Shown here piece after piece: positions 9,621-17,929 of a stretch of 64,000 bases of DNA (positions are counted from its first letter, which is position 1; each line of letters begins with the position of its first letter). The notes under the pieces were generated by a model. The model saw only the letters and a program-made list of their open reading frames with translations. It was not told the origin of the DNA and did not search any database. Position numbers and translations under genes: made by a program. Origin of the DNA: Cyanidium caldarium (lineage: Eukaryota; Rhodophyta; Bangiophyceae; Cyanidiales; Cyanidiaceae); NCBI GenBank assembly GCA_026184775.1, contig JANCYW010000007.1:372001-436000 (forward strand), read 5' to 3'.

Positions 9621-12600
9621 TTAAGAAAGTTCTCCCTGCGGCACCAACTTCTTGCCGACATCGTCGCCGAAGAAGACGACCGATACCAAACCGGTCTTGC
9701 GCGGCCTGGAAACGATCACACCTTTCCCGTACTGCTCGTGATGCACCACGCGGCCAACGCTCATCGACGACGGTCGGGGCCCAGCAGACGACGACGACGA
9801 CGACGACGACTTCAGATAGGACGACGAGCGTTTTCCATACTTCCCACCCCAATTCCCACGGTACTCGCTGGCGCGTTGAAAGTACGGCGGTGCGTTGCCA
9901 CGGCCGCCGGACGCCTTGTACGGGCTGCGACTCGACGATGTCGCCTCCGCCGCATCCACCCGCCGCAGAAACGCGCTCAGCATACCGTCCAGCTTGGGTG
10001 AGCGGCGCGCCCAATCGTGCGACCGGGCGATCTCCCGCATCCACTGCTTCGCCTGGCGGCGCTGCAACAGCTCGGTCGGCACGGACATCAGGAATGCCGA
10101 CAGCGGACGCAGCGGCCGTCCGCCGCGAAAGCGCTGCATCTCGAACAACGCCCGGTCCTCCTTATCGTCGCCAGTGCTTAACGGCAGGCCGTCCCAGGTG
10201 ATGAACAAAAACGACTTGGCGCGGGTCACGCCCACGTACAACAGCCGCCGTTCCTCGTCCATGCGGTCCGGCTCGTCGAGGCACCGAAAGTGCGGCAGGG
10301 TGCCGTCCTCCGCGCCGGCGATACATACCACCGCAAACTCCAATCCCTTGCTGGCGTGCAGCGTCATCAGCGACAGACGCCCTTGCCATCCCTCGCCGTC
10401 GGGCTGTTGCGACAGGTACTCCTCCTCCGAGCGCGACACCAGCGCCACCTCCTCCAGATATAGCTGCAACACCTCTTGCAGCGTCTGGGCGTCGCCGCCG
10501 ACGGTGTCCTCGAATTTGGTGATCGCCTGCAGCAGCGCCTGAATGTTCTCCAGGCGCTCGCGATGCACGTCATGGGCGCTGCGCAGTGCCGCATTGCCGG
10601 TCGACTGCGACACCGTCTTCAGATGCTCGCGGTAACCCACGTCGTCCAGCATCTGGCTCACCACGTGCGTCAGCGTGGCGACCGCCTCGCCACCGGGCGC
10701 CTGTCGTTTCCGCTGCAACAGCGCGCGCCACCCACAGTACTGGCCGTAAAACTGCAGGTACGCCGTCAGCTGCCGATTGTTCAGGGCGCTATCCGCCAGA
10801 CACACCTCGCCGCGCTGCAGCAGCTGCGCCACCGGGGCACTGGGCGGTAGCTGCTCTGCCGCCAGCCCGGCCTCGGTGGCGATGGCGCTGTCGCTTGCCA
10901 AATGCGCCAGCAGTTCGAGCGCCCGCATCGGACTCAGATGCAGCTGGTGTGCCCACTCCAACAGCCGGTTCACCGACACGTCGCCCAGACCGCGCGGCGG
11001 CGTGTTGATCACCCGCTCGAAATTCACCACGTCGTCCACGTTGCCCAGCAGTCGCAGGTACGCCAGCGTGTCCTTGATCTCCAGACGTTCGTAAAAGCGC
11101 ATGCCGCCCAGGATGCGGTACGGGATGCCGGCGCGCACGCACTCCTCCTCGATACCGCGGCTGCGGCTGTTGGCGCGATACATGACCGCCATGTCATCCC
11201 ACGAGATGCCGTACTCCTCCACGAGGTACTGCGCCATGGTCACCGCAAACATGCCCTCCGCTCGCGAGTCCGGGCAGTGCACCACCGCTGGTAGCTGCCC
11301 TTGGGACCAATGCGTCTTCATCTGCTTCTCCGGCGCCAGCCGCTTCGCGTCCTGCTCGATGATGTGTTGCGCCAACCGCACGATCGGCTCGGTGCTGCGG
11401 TAATTCAGCTCCAGGAAAAACACCTGACAGTCGGGCAGTTCGTCGCGGATGCGCACAAACTGGTGCAAATCGGCGCCGCGCCACCCGTAAATGCTCTGAT
11501 CAGCGTCACCGACCATGAACACCGGCGAGACCAGCGCACCGCTACGCACGTCGGTCGACGCCAACCGCACAAAATCGTACTGAAAGCGATTGCTGTCCTG
11601 CGACTCGTCGACCAGAATGTAGCGCCATTTGCGCTGCAGCGCCACCCGTACCGACGGACACTGCTCCAGCAAGTTGACGCACTCCAACAGCAGGTCGTCA
11701 AAGTCGAGCGCGTTGGCCTCGCGCATGCGCAGCTGGTACGCCTCCATGATCGCACGCACCCTCCTCTCATAGTCCTCTATGGCAGGGTCCTCCAGCGAGC
11801 TGAACGGATTCGGCGCGTCGGTCTTGAGTTTGGAGACGGTTATGCGCACCGCCGACGGTTTCATTACCGTCGACTCCAGGTGAAACTCCTGCTCCATGAT
11901 GAGCGCGATGAGCTTCTCGCTGTCGGAGGTGTCGTAGATCACGAAATCGCTCGGCAGTCCCATCTGGTGGCCATACAGCCGCAACACGTGCGCGCAAGTG
12001 GAGTGAAAGGTGCCGATGCGCAGCGATGCCAGCTGCTGCTCGGAGGCGTCGTCGCCGCCCAGGCCGAGCTGCTGCTGCTGCAGCAGCATCAGCACCCGTG
12101 ACTTCATCTCGTTGGCCGCCTTGTTGGTGAACGTCACCGCCAGAACTTGCCTCGGCGCCACGCCGTGCGCTGCGATGAGATAGGCGATGCGGTAGGTGAG
12201 CACGCGGGTCTTGCCCGAACCGGGTCCAGCGAACACCAGAATGGGCGCCTCCGGCGACGCGGTGACCACCGCTAGCTGCTCCTCGTTGAGTTGACCATGC
12301 AGCCAGTCGGGCACTTGATCGTCGGACGTTGCCTGCGCCTGAAGCGATAGCGGCTGCGCTGCGGGCGACGGTTTGGATTCCGACGCCGTTGGCGGCGGCG
12401 GCAGCTCCGGTTTGACGAATTTGGCCGCGCGCGAGCCGAGCTGACCAGACGTGCGGGCCGCCAGCTTGAGCGCCGATCGCGAGCACGAAGCTGCTACTGT
12501 CTGGCTGCGGTCGCTCTTTCGCGCGGGCATCGCTCGCTTCAGCGCGAAACCGAGCAGCGGCGGCAGCGAGAAAGCCAAAGCAGCCGTGAAGACGCCCTTG

Positions 12601-12857
12601 CGCTCACGAAGAGGTGCTCTCGAGCTCAACGCTCTGGTGCCTTCAGCGATCTGTCTTCGCATCGGCCGCTGCCAAAGTCTCAATTTCCCGATGGCTTCCT
12701 CGGCACCGCACAGGTTTGCCTTTGCAAGCGGGTGCACCCTGGTGTGAAGCTCTGTCGGTGAACGCTGTGCTGACCAGCGCGCCTCCACCGCCGTGTCGCG
12801 CACCGACCCAAAGTTCGACTGCGAGCTGCTCGGGCGCGCGCGTTCAGAAAACGCCAC
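9621..12857 (-). CDS. PcrA/UvrD/Rep-type superfamily 1 DNA helicase
   Basis: This is a 3'-to-5' ATP-dependent DNA helicase of bacterial type, probably serving organelle DNA. The 1078-aa product has all SF1A motifs: Q-motif region (LNEEQLAVVTA), Walker A AGPGSGKT with its lysine at residue 216, the TFTNKAANEMKSRV motif Ia, the VDESQDSN Walker B, GDADQSIYGWRGA, LNYRST, the LMTLHASKGLEFAVV motif V and EERRLLYVGVTRAK motif VI. It ends with a PcrA/UvrD-like Tudor-type C-terminal domain (VGRVVHHEQYGKGVIV onward) preceded by a Ser run. The first ~150 residues are basic, Ala/Ser-rich and non-conserved, which fits a transit sequence; alternative ATGs exist, for example at the MPARKSDRS segment. The cyanobacterial-like architecture suggests a plastid (or mitochondrial) repair helicase. 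Targeting is inference. Confidence 0.92.
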   Translation of the reverse strand: MAFSERARPSSSQSNFGSVRDTAVEARWSAQRSPTELHTRVHPLAKANLCGAEEAIGKLRLWQRPMRRQIAEGTRALSSRAPLRERKGVFTAALAFSLPPLLGFALKRAMPARKSDRSQTVAASCSRSALKLAARTSGQLGSRAAKFVKPELPPPPTASESKPSPAAQPLSLQAQATSDDQVPDWLHGQLNEEQLAVVTASPEAPILVFAGPGSGKTRVLTYRIAYLIAAHGVAPRQVLAVTFTNKAANEMKSRVLMLLQQQQLGLGGDDASEQQLASLRIGTFHSTCAHVLRLYGHQMGLPSDFVIYDTSDSEKLIALIMEQEFHLESTVMKPSAVRITVSKLKTDAPNPFSSLEDPAIEDYERRVRAIMEAYQLRMREANALDFDDLLLECVNLLEQCPSVRVALQRKWRYILVDESQDSNRFQYDFVRLASTDVRSGALVSPVFMVGDADQSIYGWRGADLHQFVRIRDELPDCQVFFLELNYRSTEPIVRLAQHIIEQDAKRLAPEKQMKTHWSQGQLPAVVHCPDSRAEGMFAVTMAQYLVEEYGISWDDMAVMYRANSRSRGIEEECVRAGIPYRILGGMRFYERLEIKDTLAYLRLLGNVDDVVNFERVINTPPRGLGDVSVNRLLEWAHQLHLSPMRALELLAHLASDSAIATEAGLAAEQLPPSAPVAQLLQRGEVCLADSALNNRQLTAYLQFYGQYCGWRALLQRKRQAPGGEAVATLTHVVSQMLDDVGYREHLKTVSQSTGNAALRSAHDVHRERLENIQALLQAITKFEDTVGGDAQTLQEVLQLYLEEVALVSRSEEEYLSQQPDGEGWQGRLSLMTLHASKGLEFAVVCIAGAEDGTLPHFRCLDEPDRMDEERRLLYVGVTRAKSFLFITWDGLPLSTGDDKEDRALFEMQRFRGGRPLRPLSAFLMSVPTELLQRRQAKQWMREIARSHDWARRSPKLDGMLSAFLRRVDAAEATSSSRSPYKASGGRGNAPPYFQRASEYRGNWGGKYGKRSSSYLKSSSSSSSSAGPRPSSMSVGRVVHHEQYGKGVIVSRPRKTGLVSVVFFGDDVGKKLVPQGELS
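9785..9808. repeat. (GAC)n trinucleotide run inside the helicase gene
   Basis: This short perfect GAC/GTC run encodes a Ser tract just before the C-terminal Tudor-like domain of the helicase. Similar GAC/GTC runs occur in the WDR6 gene (near 30,730) and before the glucosidase gene. Confidence 0.8.
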
Positions 12858-13118
12858 GGCTTCGGTCCGCGGACTGGCTGAACGCGGCGGCGGGCTAGAG
12901 CGATGCGGAGGGGAAAAGGAGAAGTGGTTGAGGGAGGCGGGCGATACTGGCTGAGGAGTCGTGGGCGCGGAGGAAGCATCGGTTTATGGGATGGAGAGAG
13001 TGAGGTGGGGCGAGAGGGATCTGGGGAGGAGGACGAGACGGACGCAACACGACGAGCGGAACTCGCTGGACAAGACCCCGAGGAGGGACCTGCGACTCAG
13101 GAGCGACTTGCAGCGGGA

Positions 13119-13862
13119 ATGTCGTTGGCGCTGTCTCGACGCGTGTTACGGGCCTTTCTGGAGGCTCACCGGCGTAAGGCTGGGCCGCTCCGGGCGTTCC
13201 CGAGCGGGCCCGCCGGGGCAGTTCACCAAAACGGTGACGAACGGCTGTGGGGACGGGATGGAAGTCAGGATCCCGTTGGCGTTGCCGTCCGGCAAACCCG
13301 TGAAGAAGACATCAACGCCACCGATGGTCTGGAGCGCTCCGCGTGCCCTTTTCGGATGCCGCCGCCGACAACTCCTCTGGCTGCAGAAGCGCACACTGAC
13401 GCCGCCGCCGCGTCTTCGGACGCGTGGTCGTTCACGGCTGTCGCTGGACTGGCCGAAACGCTGCGCACCGTCGGGCGTCTCCTCCAAGATAACCCTCTGT
13501 GCGGTGAGCAGCTGCGAGGATGGCGAAAGCGATACCTGCTGTTGTACGTGGTGGTGGAATACCACCTGTTTTACGCGGTGCTGCTGGCCGCCATCGGCGC
13601 GGCATTGGCGGTGGCCAGTGCCGTCGGCTCATGGCTAGAGACGTCCCGGTGGGCCCATGCGCTCATAGGCATCGGTACCGTCTGGGGCCTCTTGCGCCTC
13701 TTCGAGTTGCATTCGGCGGTTCGCCGCTCGGCCATCGCCTGCCTGCCCGCCGAGTGGCAGCGCGTCCTGCACCAGGAAGAGAGCGGTTGTCGGAGGCCGT
13801 CTCCGTATGGAGGTGACGCCCGAACTTGTCAAGGGCTCAATCGGCCGCGGTACCGCGGATAG
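13119..13862 (+). CDS. Putative small membrane protein of unknown function
   Basis: I do not recognise this gene. From this ATG it encodes 247 aa: a hydrophilic, low-complexity N-terminal half, then a region that looks like real protein, GWRKRYLLLYVVVEYHLF followed by an Ala/Val/Leu-rich helix. A second hydrophobic helix (HALIGIGTVWGLLRLFEL) and an amphipathic tail follow. Two membrane-spanning helices joined by a short loop are predicted. The frame is open from 12903, so the start is uncertain; an internal Met at MPPPTTPL is another option. Its last codons (PRYRG, stop) run into the AsnRS fragment on the other strand, overlapping it by about 34 bp. The gene was probably the convergent 3' neighbour of AsnRS before the Fanzor element arrived. 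Confidence 0.5.
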   Translation: MSLALSRRVLRAFLEAHRRKAGPLRAFPSGPAGAVHQNGDERLWGRDGSQDPVGVAVRQTREEDINATDGLERSACPFRMPPPTTPLAAEAHTDAAAASSDAWSFTAVAGLAETLRTVGRLLQDNPLCGEQLRGWRKRYLLLYVVVEYHLFYAVLLAAIGAALAVASAVGSWLETSRWAHALIGIGTVWGLLRLFELHSAVRRSAIACLPAEWQRVLHQEESGCRRPSPYGGDARTCQGLNRPRYRG

Positions 13863-14140
13863 AGGCAGACGTCGCGTACGTGCGCGACGCCGAGCATGTA
13901 GCAGCAGAACCGCTCCAACCCCAGACCGTAGCCACCGTGGGGGCAGCTGCCAAACTTGCGCTGGTCCGTGTACCAGTAGTAGGCGCTGGCGTCCATCTTT
14001 TCCCGCTCATACGCCTTCACCAGTTCGTCGTGGTCCCACATGCGCATGCTGCCGCCGACGATCTCGCCGACGCCCGGCATGAGCAGGTCGACGCTCTCGG
14101 TGAGGTCGGGATCGTCGGCACACGGTTGCATGTAGAACGA
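13829..14140 (-). pseudogene. Detached 3' fragment of asparaginyl-tRNA synthetase
   Basis: This fragment encodes the last ~104 residues of AsnRS (from SFYMQPCADD through the class II motif 3 GGYGLGLERF) and its own stop codon. It has no catalytic core or start of its own. Positions 13845-14140 are identical to 17930-18225 of the complete gene. The final codons differ: this copy reads GGC CGA TTG AGC CCT TGA, encoding G-R-L-S-P-stop. The frame happens to stay open upstream into the Fanzor element (to an ATG at 14398), which would make a chimeric ORF of doubtful meaning. It is most simply the original end of the gene, displaced when the element inserted. Confidence 0.85.
13845..14140. repeat. 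296-bp direct repeat, distal copy (AsnRS 3' end)
   Basis: I compared this stretch base by base with 17930-18225 and saw no mismatch. It begins with the 14-bp perfect palindrome CCGCGGTACCGCGG (13845-13858). It ends where the sequence switches abruptly from AsnRS coding sequence to unrelated sequence. The two copies are in the same orientation, with a 4085-bp offset. Confidence 0.95.
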
Positions 14141-14709
14141 CGATGCCGAGGTCACGGAGCCGCGCGAAGGCGTCTGAAACGCGTGACGTAGCGGCGGGCG
14201 TCCCAGGCTCCACGTGCAAAAAGCGCCGCAGACTTGGGCAAGGGCGCACGGTAGGCGGCTCGGCGTTGGGGACGCGCCGGGCCTTTGGAGAGAGGCTCCC
14301 AGGTGGGCTCTGCTGAGGGTGTGGGGGGTGAACGCGATGTGCAACACTGAAAAGACCACCGCAACAAGCGATTCCGGCTCGTTGGCGACAGGGACCATTG
14401 GAGGCGCTCGCGCCTACTCTCCGTGCTCTCCGCGACGTGTACCCTGCGGGTGGTAACCAGCACAGGCGAACCGTGAAGGTTTTCCTCTGAGACTTACACC
14501 GACTTGTATGACCACGATTGCCGTGCATCAGTGTCTCCGACAAGTCCGAAAAGTCTCATCTCCGTCGTACACGTTGCACCTTGCACCTCGCGGCGTTGGA
14601 GGTGCCGCCCTGCGGCAGCTCGTCGCAGCGCAGTGGAGGTCGTCTGTTTTCTCTTCGCCTTGTGGCAACCCGTCGCGGACCATGCGCACCGCGTAACTCG
14701 CTTCTTCCC
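14141..14709 (+). promoter_or_regulatory. Leader region of the Fanzor element
   Basis: This stretch runs from the left border to the chosen Fanzor start. No second gene is convincing. It contains an imperfect inverted repeat at 14489-14557 and probably the Fanzor promoter and 5' UTR. Confidence 0.4.
14489..14557. repeat. Imperfect inverted repeat upstream of Fanzor
   Basis: GAGACTT (14489-14495) and GACTTGT (14501-14507) face ACAAGTC (14540-14546) and AAGTCTC (14551-14557), so RNA or DNA here could form a two-part stem. It encloses an in-frame ATG at 14518, which is one reason to prefer the later start. Confidence 0.6.
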
Positions 14710-17700
14710 ATGCCACCTCAAACCAGAGGCGGGCACGTTACCCGCGAGGAGATGTGGGAGAGGCTGCGGGGCACCGCCAAGGGTAGAAGATTCTACACCA
14801 CGCTCTCAGAGCAGGAGCGCAAGGAGTGGCCCATCATGCTGCTCCTCGGGTACTGCAAGAAGCTGAGGTTGCTCACTCCGCTGGAGGAGTTTGAGACGAC
14901 GCCCAAAGTCTACACCACGGTCGCCTCTTACCTGGACAAGTTTCTGCCGCCGCCGCTGAACACCTTCAGGGTCGTCTGGGCCATCTGCTCGCTGGTGTTC
15001 CTACTGAGCCTGCTGTTCCACCGCGGGTCCGTTATACTGAATCTGCGGGCGATGCTGGAGCTGGGCGGCATGAAGCGGCGGCCGTCGGAGGCGTTTACGC
15101 TGGAGGGCGCGGAACGTGAATACGGCTCGTTCGTGGACTATCTACAAATCGACAAACCAACCACAGCAGAGGCGAAGCAAGCATTCCTACCGGAGTTGTG
15201 GCCCACCCGGTGCACGCCGCGCTCCTGGAGACTGCGCGACCTGTTCGGCAATCGCCTGTTGGGATGGGCGGTGCCGCCGTTGCCGTGGGCGCCAGCTCTC
15301 GTGCACCTATTCGGCATGGGCATCACGTGGTGGGGTCTGATGGCGAGGACCGGATGGCACCAGGCGATGATCCTTTTGTACACCGACTACACCGGCGATC
15401 TCAAGGTCATGGTGACGCAGCGTCTGCTGGAACGCACCTACGATTTCCTGAACCGTAACCCCACGTGGAGCGATGCGCAGTGCAAGGCGGGCAAGAGCAC
15501 CCTGTTCAGCGACATCTGCCGCACCGACCTGCCGTCCGTGCTGACGCCGCTACAACGTCTGATGATACTCGCCTTGCGCCGCATTTTGCGGGGCGGTGGT
15601 GCGAACGCCGACGATGGCAGAGCGCTGGAGCACCCCACCGGCTTTCGCATTCCGTTCTCGCGCGAGGCGCTGCTGTTGCATCTGTTCCTCACCGCGCAGC
15701 CGTTGCTGAAGACGCCGGAGGAGCAGCGGCGCCGGGAAGAGCGGGAGGAACGGGAGCGGCAGCGTCGGGCCGAGGCGGAGGCACGTCGGACGGAGCATCC
15801 GCCGAGGCGTCGGCGTCGGCGCCGGCAAGCAGCAGCGAGTGGCGAAATGGACAGGCCGCAGGAGACTGGACGCGACTACCAGAACAAGCACGGACGCTCG
15901 CTGTACCTGCCGTTTTCGGAACGCAATCGCAAATTTGTGCGCATCGATGCGGTCATCTGGAAGTGCCTCATGGCGATCTGCGGCATCGTGGTGAACGTGC
16001 CCGCCGAGGCGCTGCAGCCGGCCGGCCGCTCGCCGATGCTGAGCGACTGCATGGGCTACAGCGCCAAGGTGTGGAACCGGCAGCAGCGCCGGGCGTGGCA
16101 CACGCAGGTGACGCAGCTGAAGCGCCGCATGCAGCGAGGCGACCAGCGTCCGCGCACGCGGCAGCGCCTGAAATCGCTGCGGCGTTACGGGCCGGTGCTG
16201 TTCTCAGCGGTCACCGGGCCGTTCCTGTTTCAGTCGTTTCTGACCGATGGGGTGAGTGTGCGCATCCTGCTTTTCAAGTTGCGCAACCTGGCGGCGTACG
16301 TGCAGGATCCGCCGCGCACACGGGCGCAGGTGGACGCCATTCTGGGACGTGGGCAGTGGCGTCCCCTCACTCCGGCACAGCGTCGGGCGCTGCAGGCGCA
16401 GCGACAGGCGGAGGTCGAGCAGTTGCGGCAGGAACGAGAGAATGGACCCATGCCGGTGGGTTGCGGCCTCGACCCGGGTATGGCCAAGATCTACACGGTG
16501 TCACGCCGGGACACGCGAGATCCGTCGGAGCGCCCGCGCACCCTGACGTACACCCGCAGGCGGCACTACCACGACATCCACGTGGACGTGTTCAGTCAGT
16601 GGCACCAGCGGCGCCTGCGGAACAACGGGCGCGTACAGTCGGTGCAGGACAAGATCGCCGAGGTGGGCGGTTTCCGGCACCTGAACATCGACAAGTTCTG
16701 TGCGGCGATGTGCGTATTGAACAACAACCGGGACCTCTGGGATACAGAGTATCTGTATGCCGAAGAGCGGGCGTACTGGCGCATGGACCGCTTCCGTGCC
16801 AAGCAGTCGGCGCTAGACCGCGCCTGCAACCGCATATTCCGCTTCTGCACCGACAGCAAGTGTTCGGGTGGTGATTTGGTGATCGTGAGCGTGGGCGACG
16901 CGAAGTTTGGGCGCACGCCCAAGGGCAGCAGGTCGGTGCCGACCTCCAAGTTTACGCGCACGCTGTTGCGAGTGCACGCGGAGTGGGTGGCTCGCGGCTG
17001 GGACATCCGGCTGCAGTTTGTGGATGAGTATCGCACGACGAAGTGTTGTTGGCGGTGCGGTCGGGAGACCGTTCCGATGATGGTGTGCAGGGAGGACGAC
17101 AGGACCGGTCGATCACACCATGCCCCGAGCATGCGTTTACGCGTATGTCCCGACTGCTCTACGCAGGCACTTGATCAGAACTCGCGTGGTGGGTTGGTTG
17201 ACAGAGACGTGAACGCATCTCGGCACGGCGCCGGTCTCTCTTTTTGCACACACTACGAAGGGTCTCTGACGGCACGTCCCGACTGTCTGAATCGTGCACA
17301 TGTGGAGCAGCAGCGCCGCGAGGCGGAAGCTGTTGCGAATGCGAATGCCCACCGGCGCCGGAATGCGCGGGGCGGAGGTGCGGCTGGTGGCACGACGACT
17401 GGCGCTGATGATGGTGCGACGGCGCCGGCCTGGAGGTGGCGTATGCGGGCGCGTCGGGGTGGCAATCGCGACGGCATGCACCGCGGTGGTGATGCTGCCG
17501 CGGGTGCGGAACGCGGAACTCGCGCCAATGTGAGGTTGCCGCGACGCCGCACGGAATGTGAGATGAGACAAGCTTTGACAGGCAGGGATGGCCGTCCGGC
17601 CCGGCGCGCAGTGGAGATCGTCGGCGCGCTGGCTCGGGTTCGTGCCCGCACTTGGCGCCTCCGCCGTTGCACACCGCGTGCGACATGGGAGCGGGGGACC

Positions 17701-17841
17701 GGGACAGCAGGGACAGAGTGGATAGGGGAAGGATTCGGGGGAACAGGGGCAGAGGGAACAGACGGAGACCCAGGAGCCTTTCACACACGTGGTAGAGCGA
17801 GACCGGCGGCAGATGCGCGAACGCACACGGCGTCCTCGTGA
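14710..17841 (+). CDS. Fanzor: eukaryotic TnpB/OrfB-type RNA-guided RuvC nuclease
   Basis: Fanzors are eukaryotic relatives of IS605 TnpB that cut DNA guided by an RNA made from the 3' side of their own element. This 1043-aa product has a large helical N-terminal half (REC/WED-like, with basic linkers). A RuvC-I motif CGLDPGMAKIYTVSRR follows with Asp588. VIVSVGDAKFG lies at the usual RuvC-II strand without the standard Glu. FVDEYRTTKCCWRCGRE carries Glu773 immediately before the zinc ribbon, and CPDC (813/816) completes the ribbon. VDRDVNASRH supplies the last catalytic Asp833. The Glu moved next to the zinc ribbon is typical of Fanzors rather than bacterial TnpB. The ~200-residue C-terminal tail is Arg/Gly-rich and low in complexity and may overlap RNA-coding sequence. 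The frame is open from 14518, and the ATG at 14710 gives the more protein-like start. All catalytic residues are present, so it looks potentially active. Confidence 0.9.
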   Translation: MPPQTRGGHVTREEMWERLRGTAKGRRFYTTLSEQERKEWPIMLLLGYCKKLRLLTPLEEFETTPKVYTTVASYLDKFLPPPLNTFRVVWAICSLVFLLSLLFHRGSVILNLRAMLELGGMKRRPSEAFTLEGAEREYGSFVDYLQIDKPTTAEAKQAFLPELWPTRCTPRSWRLRDLFGNRLLGWAVPPLPWAPALVHLFGMGITWWGLMARTGWHQAMILLYTDYTGDLKVMVTQRLLERTYDFLNRNPTWSDAQCKAGKSTLFSDICRTDLPSVLTPLQRLMILALRRILRGGGANADDGRALEHPTGFRIPFSREALLLHLFLTAQPLLKTPEEQRRREEREERERQRRAEAEARRTEHPPRRRRRRRQAAASGEMDRPQETGRDYQNKHGRSLYLPFSERNRKFVRIDAVIWKCLMAICGIVVNVPAEALQPAGRSPMLSDCMGYSAKVWNRQQRRAWHTQVTQLKRRMQRGDQRPRTRQRLKSLRRYGPVLFSAVTGPFLFQSFLTDGVSVRILLFKLRNLAAYVQDPPRTRAQVDAILGRGQWRPLTPAQRRALQAQRQAEVEQLRQERENGPMPVGCGLDPGMAKIYTVSRRDTRDPSERPRTLTYTRRRHYHDIHVDVFSQWHQRRLRNNGRVQSVQDKIAEVGGFRHLNIDKFCAAMCVLNNNRDLWDTEYLYAEERAYWRMDRFRAKQSALDRACNRIFRFCTDSKCSGGDLVIVSVGDAKFGRTPKGSRSVPTSKFTRTLLRVHAEWVARGWDIRLQFVDEYRTTKCCWRCGRETVPMMVCREDDRTGRSHHAPSMRLRVCPDCSTQALDQNSRGGLVDRDVNASRHGAGLSFCTHYEGSLTARPDCLNRAHVEQQRREAEAVANANAHRRRNARGGGAAGGTTTGADDGATAPAWRWRMRARRGGNRDGMHRGGDAAAGAERGTRANVRLPRRRTECEMRQALTGRDGRPARRAVEIVGALARVRARTWRLRRCTPRATWERGTGTAGTEWIGEGFGGTGAEGTDGDPGAFHTRGRARPAADARTHTASS

Positions 17842-17929
17842 CTGCGCCCGATTGCACAACATGTAGCGGGTTGGAGACGGATCTGCCCCTGTCATCACTG
17901 TAGCGTGCGGTGCTCACGGCGTTAGCCGT
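17842..17929 (+). ncRNA. Candidate 3' end of the Fanzor guide RNA (scaffold)
   Basis: By analogy with TnpB omega-RNA and Fanzor fRNA, the scaffold should overlap the end of the ORF, end at the right element border and run into the flank as the guide. The border here carries the stem-loop ACGGCGTTAGCCGT (17916-17929: 5-bp stem, 4-nt loop), which abuts the repeat. The guide would then start at 17930, within the antisense of the AsnRS 3' end. The 5' end of such an RNA is not determinable here. This is inference from position and the hairpin. Confidence 0.45.

Larger units (their letters stand above)
14141..17929 (+). mobile_element. Fanzor-encoding mobile element inserted at the AsnRS 3' end
   Basis: These are the sequences between the two perfect AsnRS repeats. 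They hold one large plus-strand gene (Fanzor nuclease) with a 569-bp leader and an 88-bp trailer. No transposase, reverse transcriptase or terminal inverted repeats were found. The right border is sharp: a small hairpin (17916-17929) stops exactly where the repeat begins. The last 16 bases of the element also supply the final codons of the intact AsnRS gene, spelled differently from the displaced original. The structure resembles a homing or integrating element that restores its target gene. Perfect repeat identity argues for a recent event or for continuing gene conversion. Confidence 0.8.

Noticed and set aside
14141-17929. Terminal inverted repeats for the Fanzor element
   Set aside because: The left end and the reverse complement of the right end do not resemble each other. 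The element is delimited only by the AsnRS repeats.
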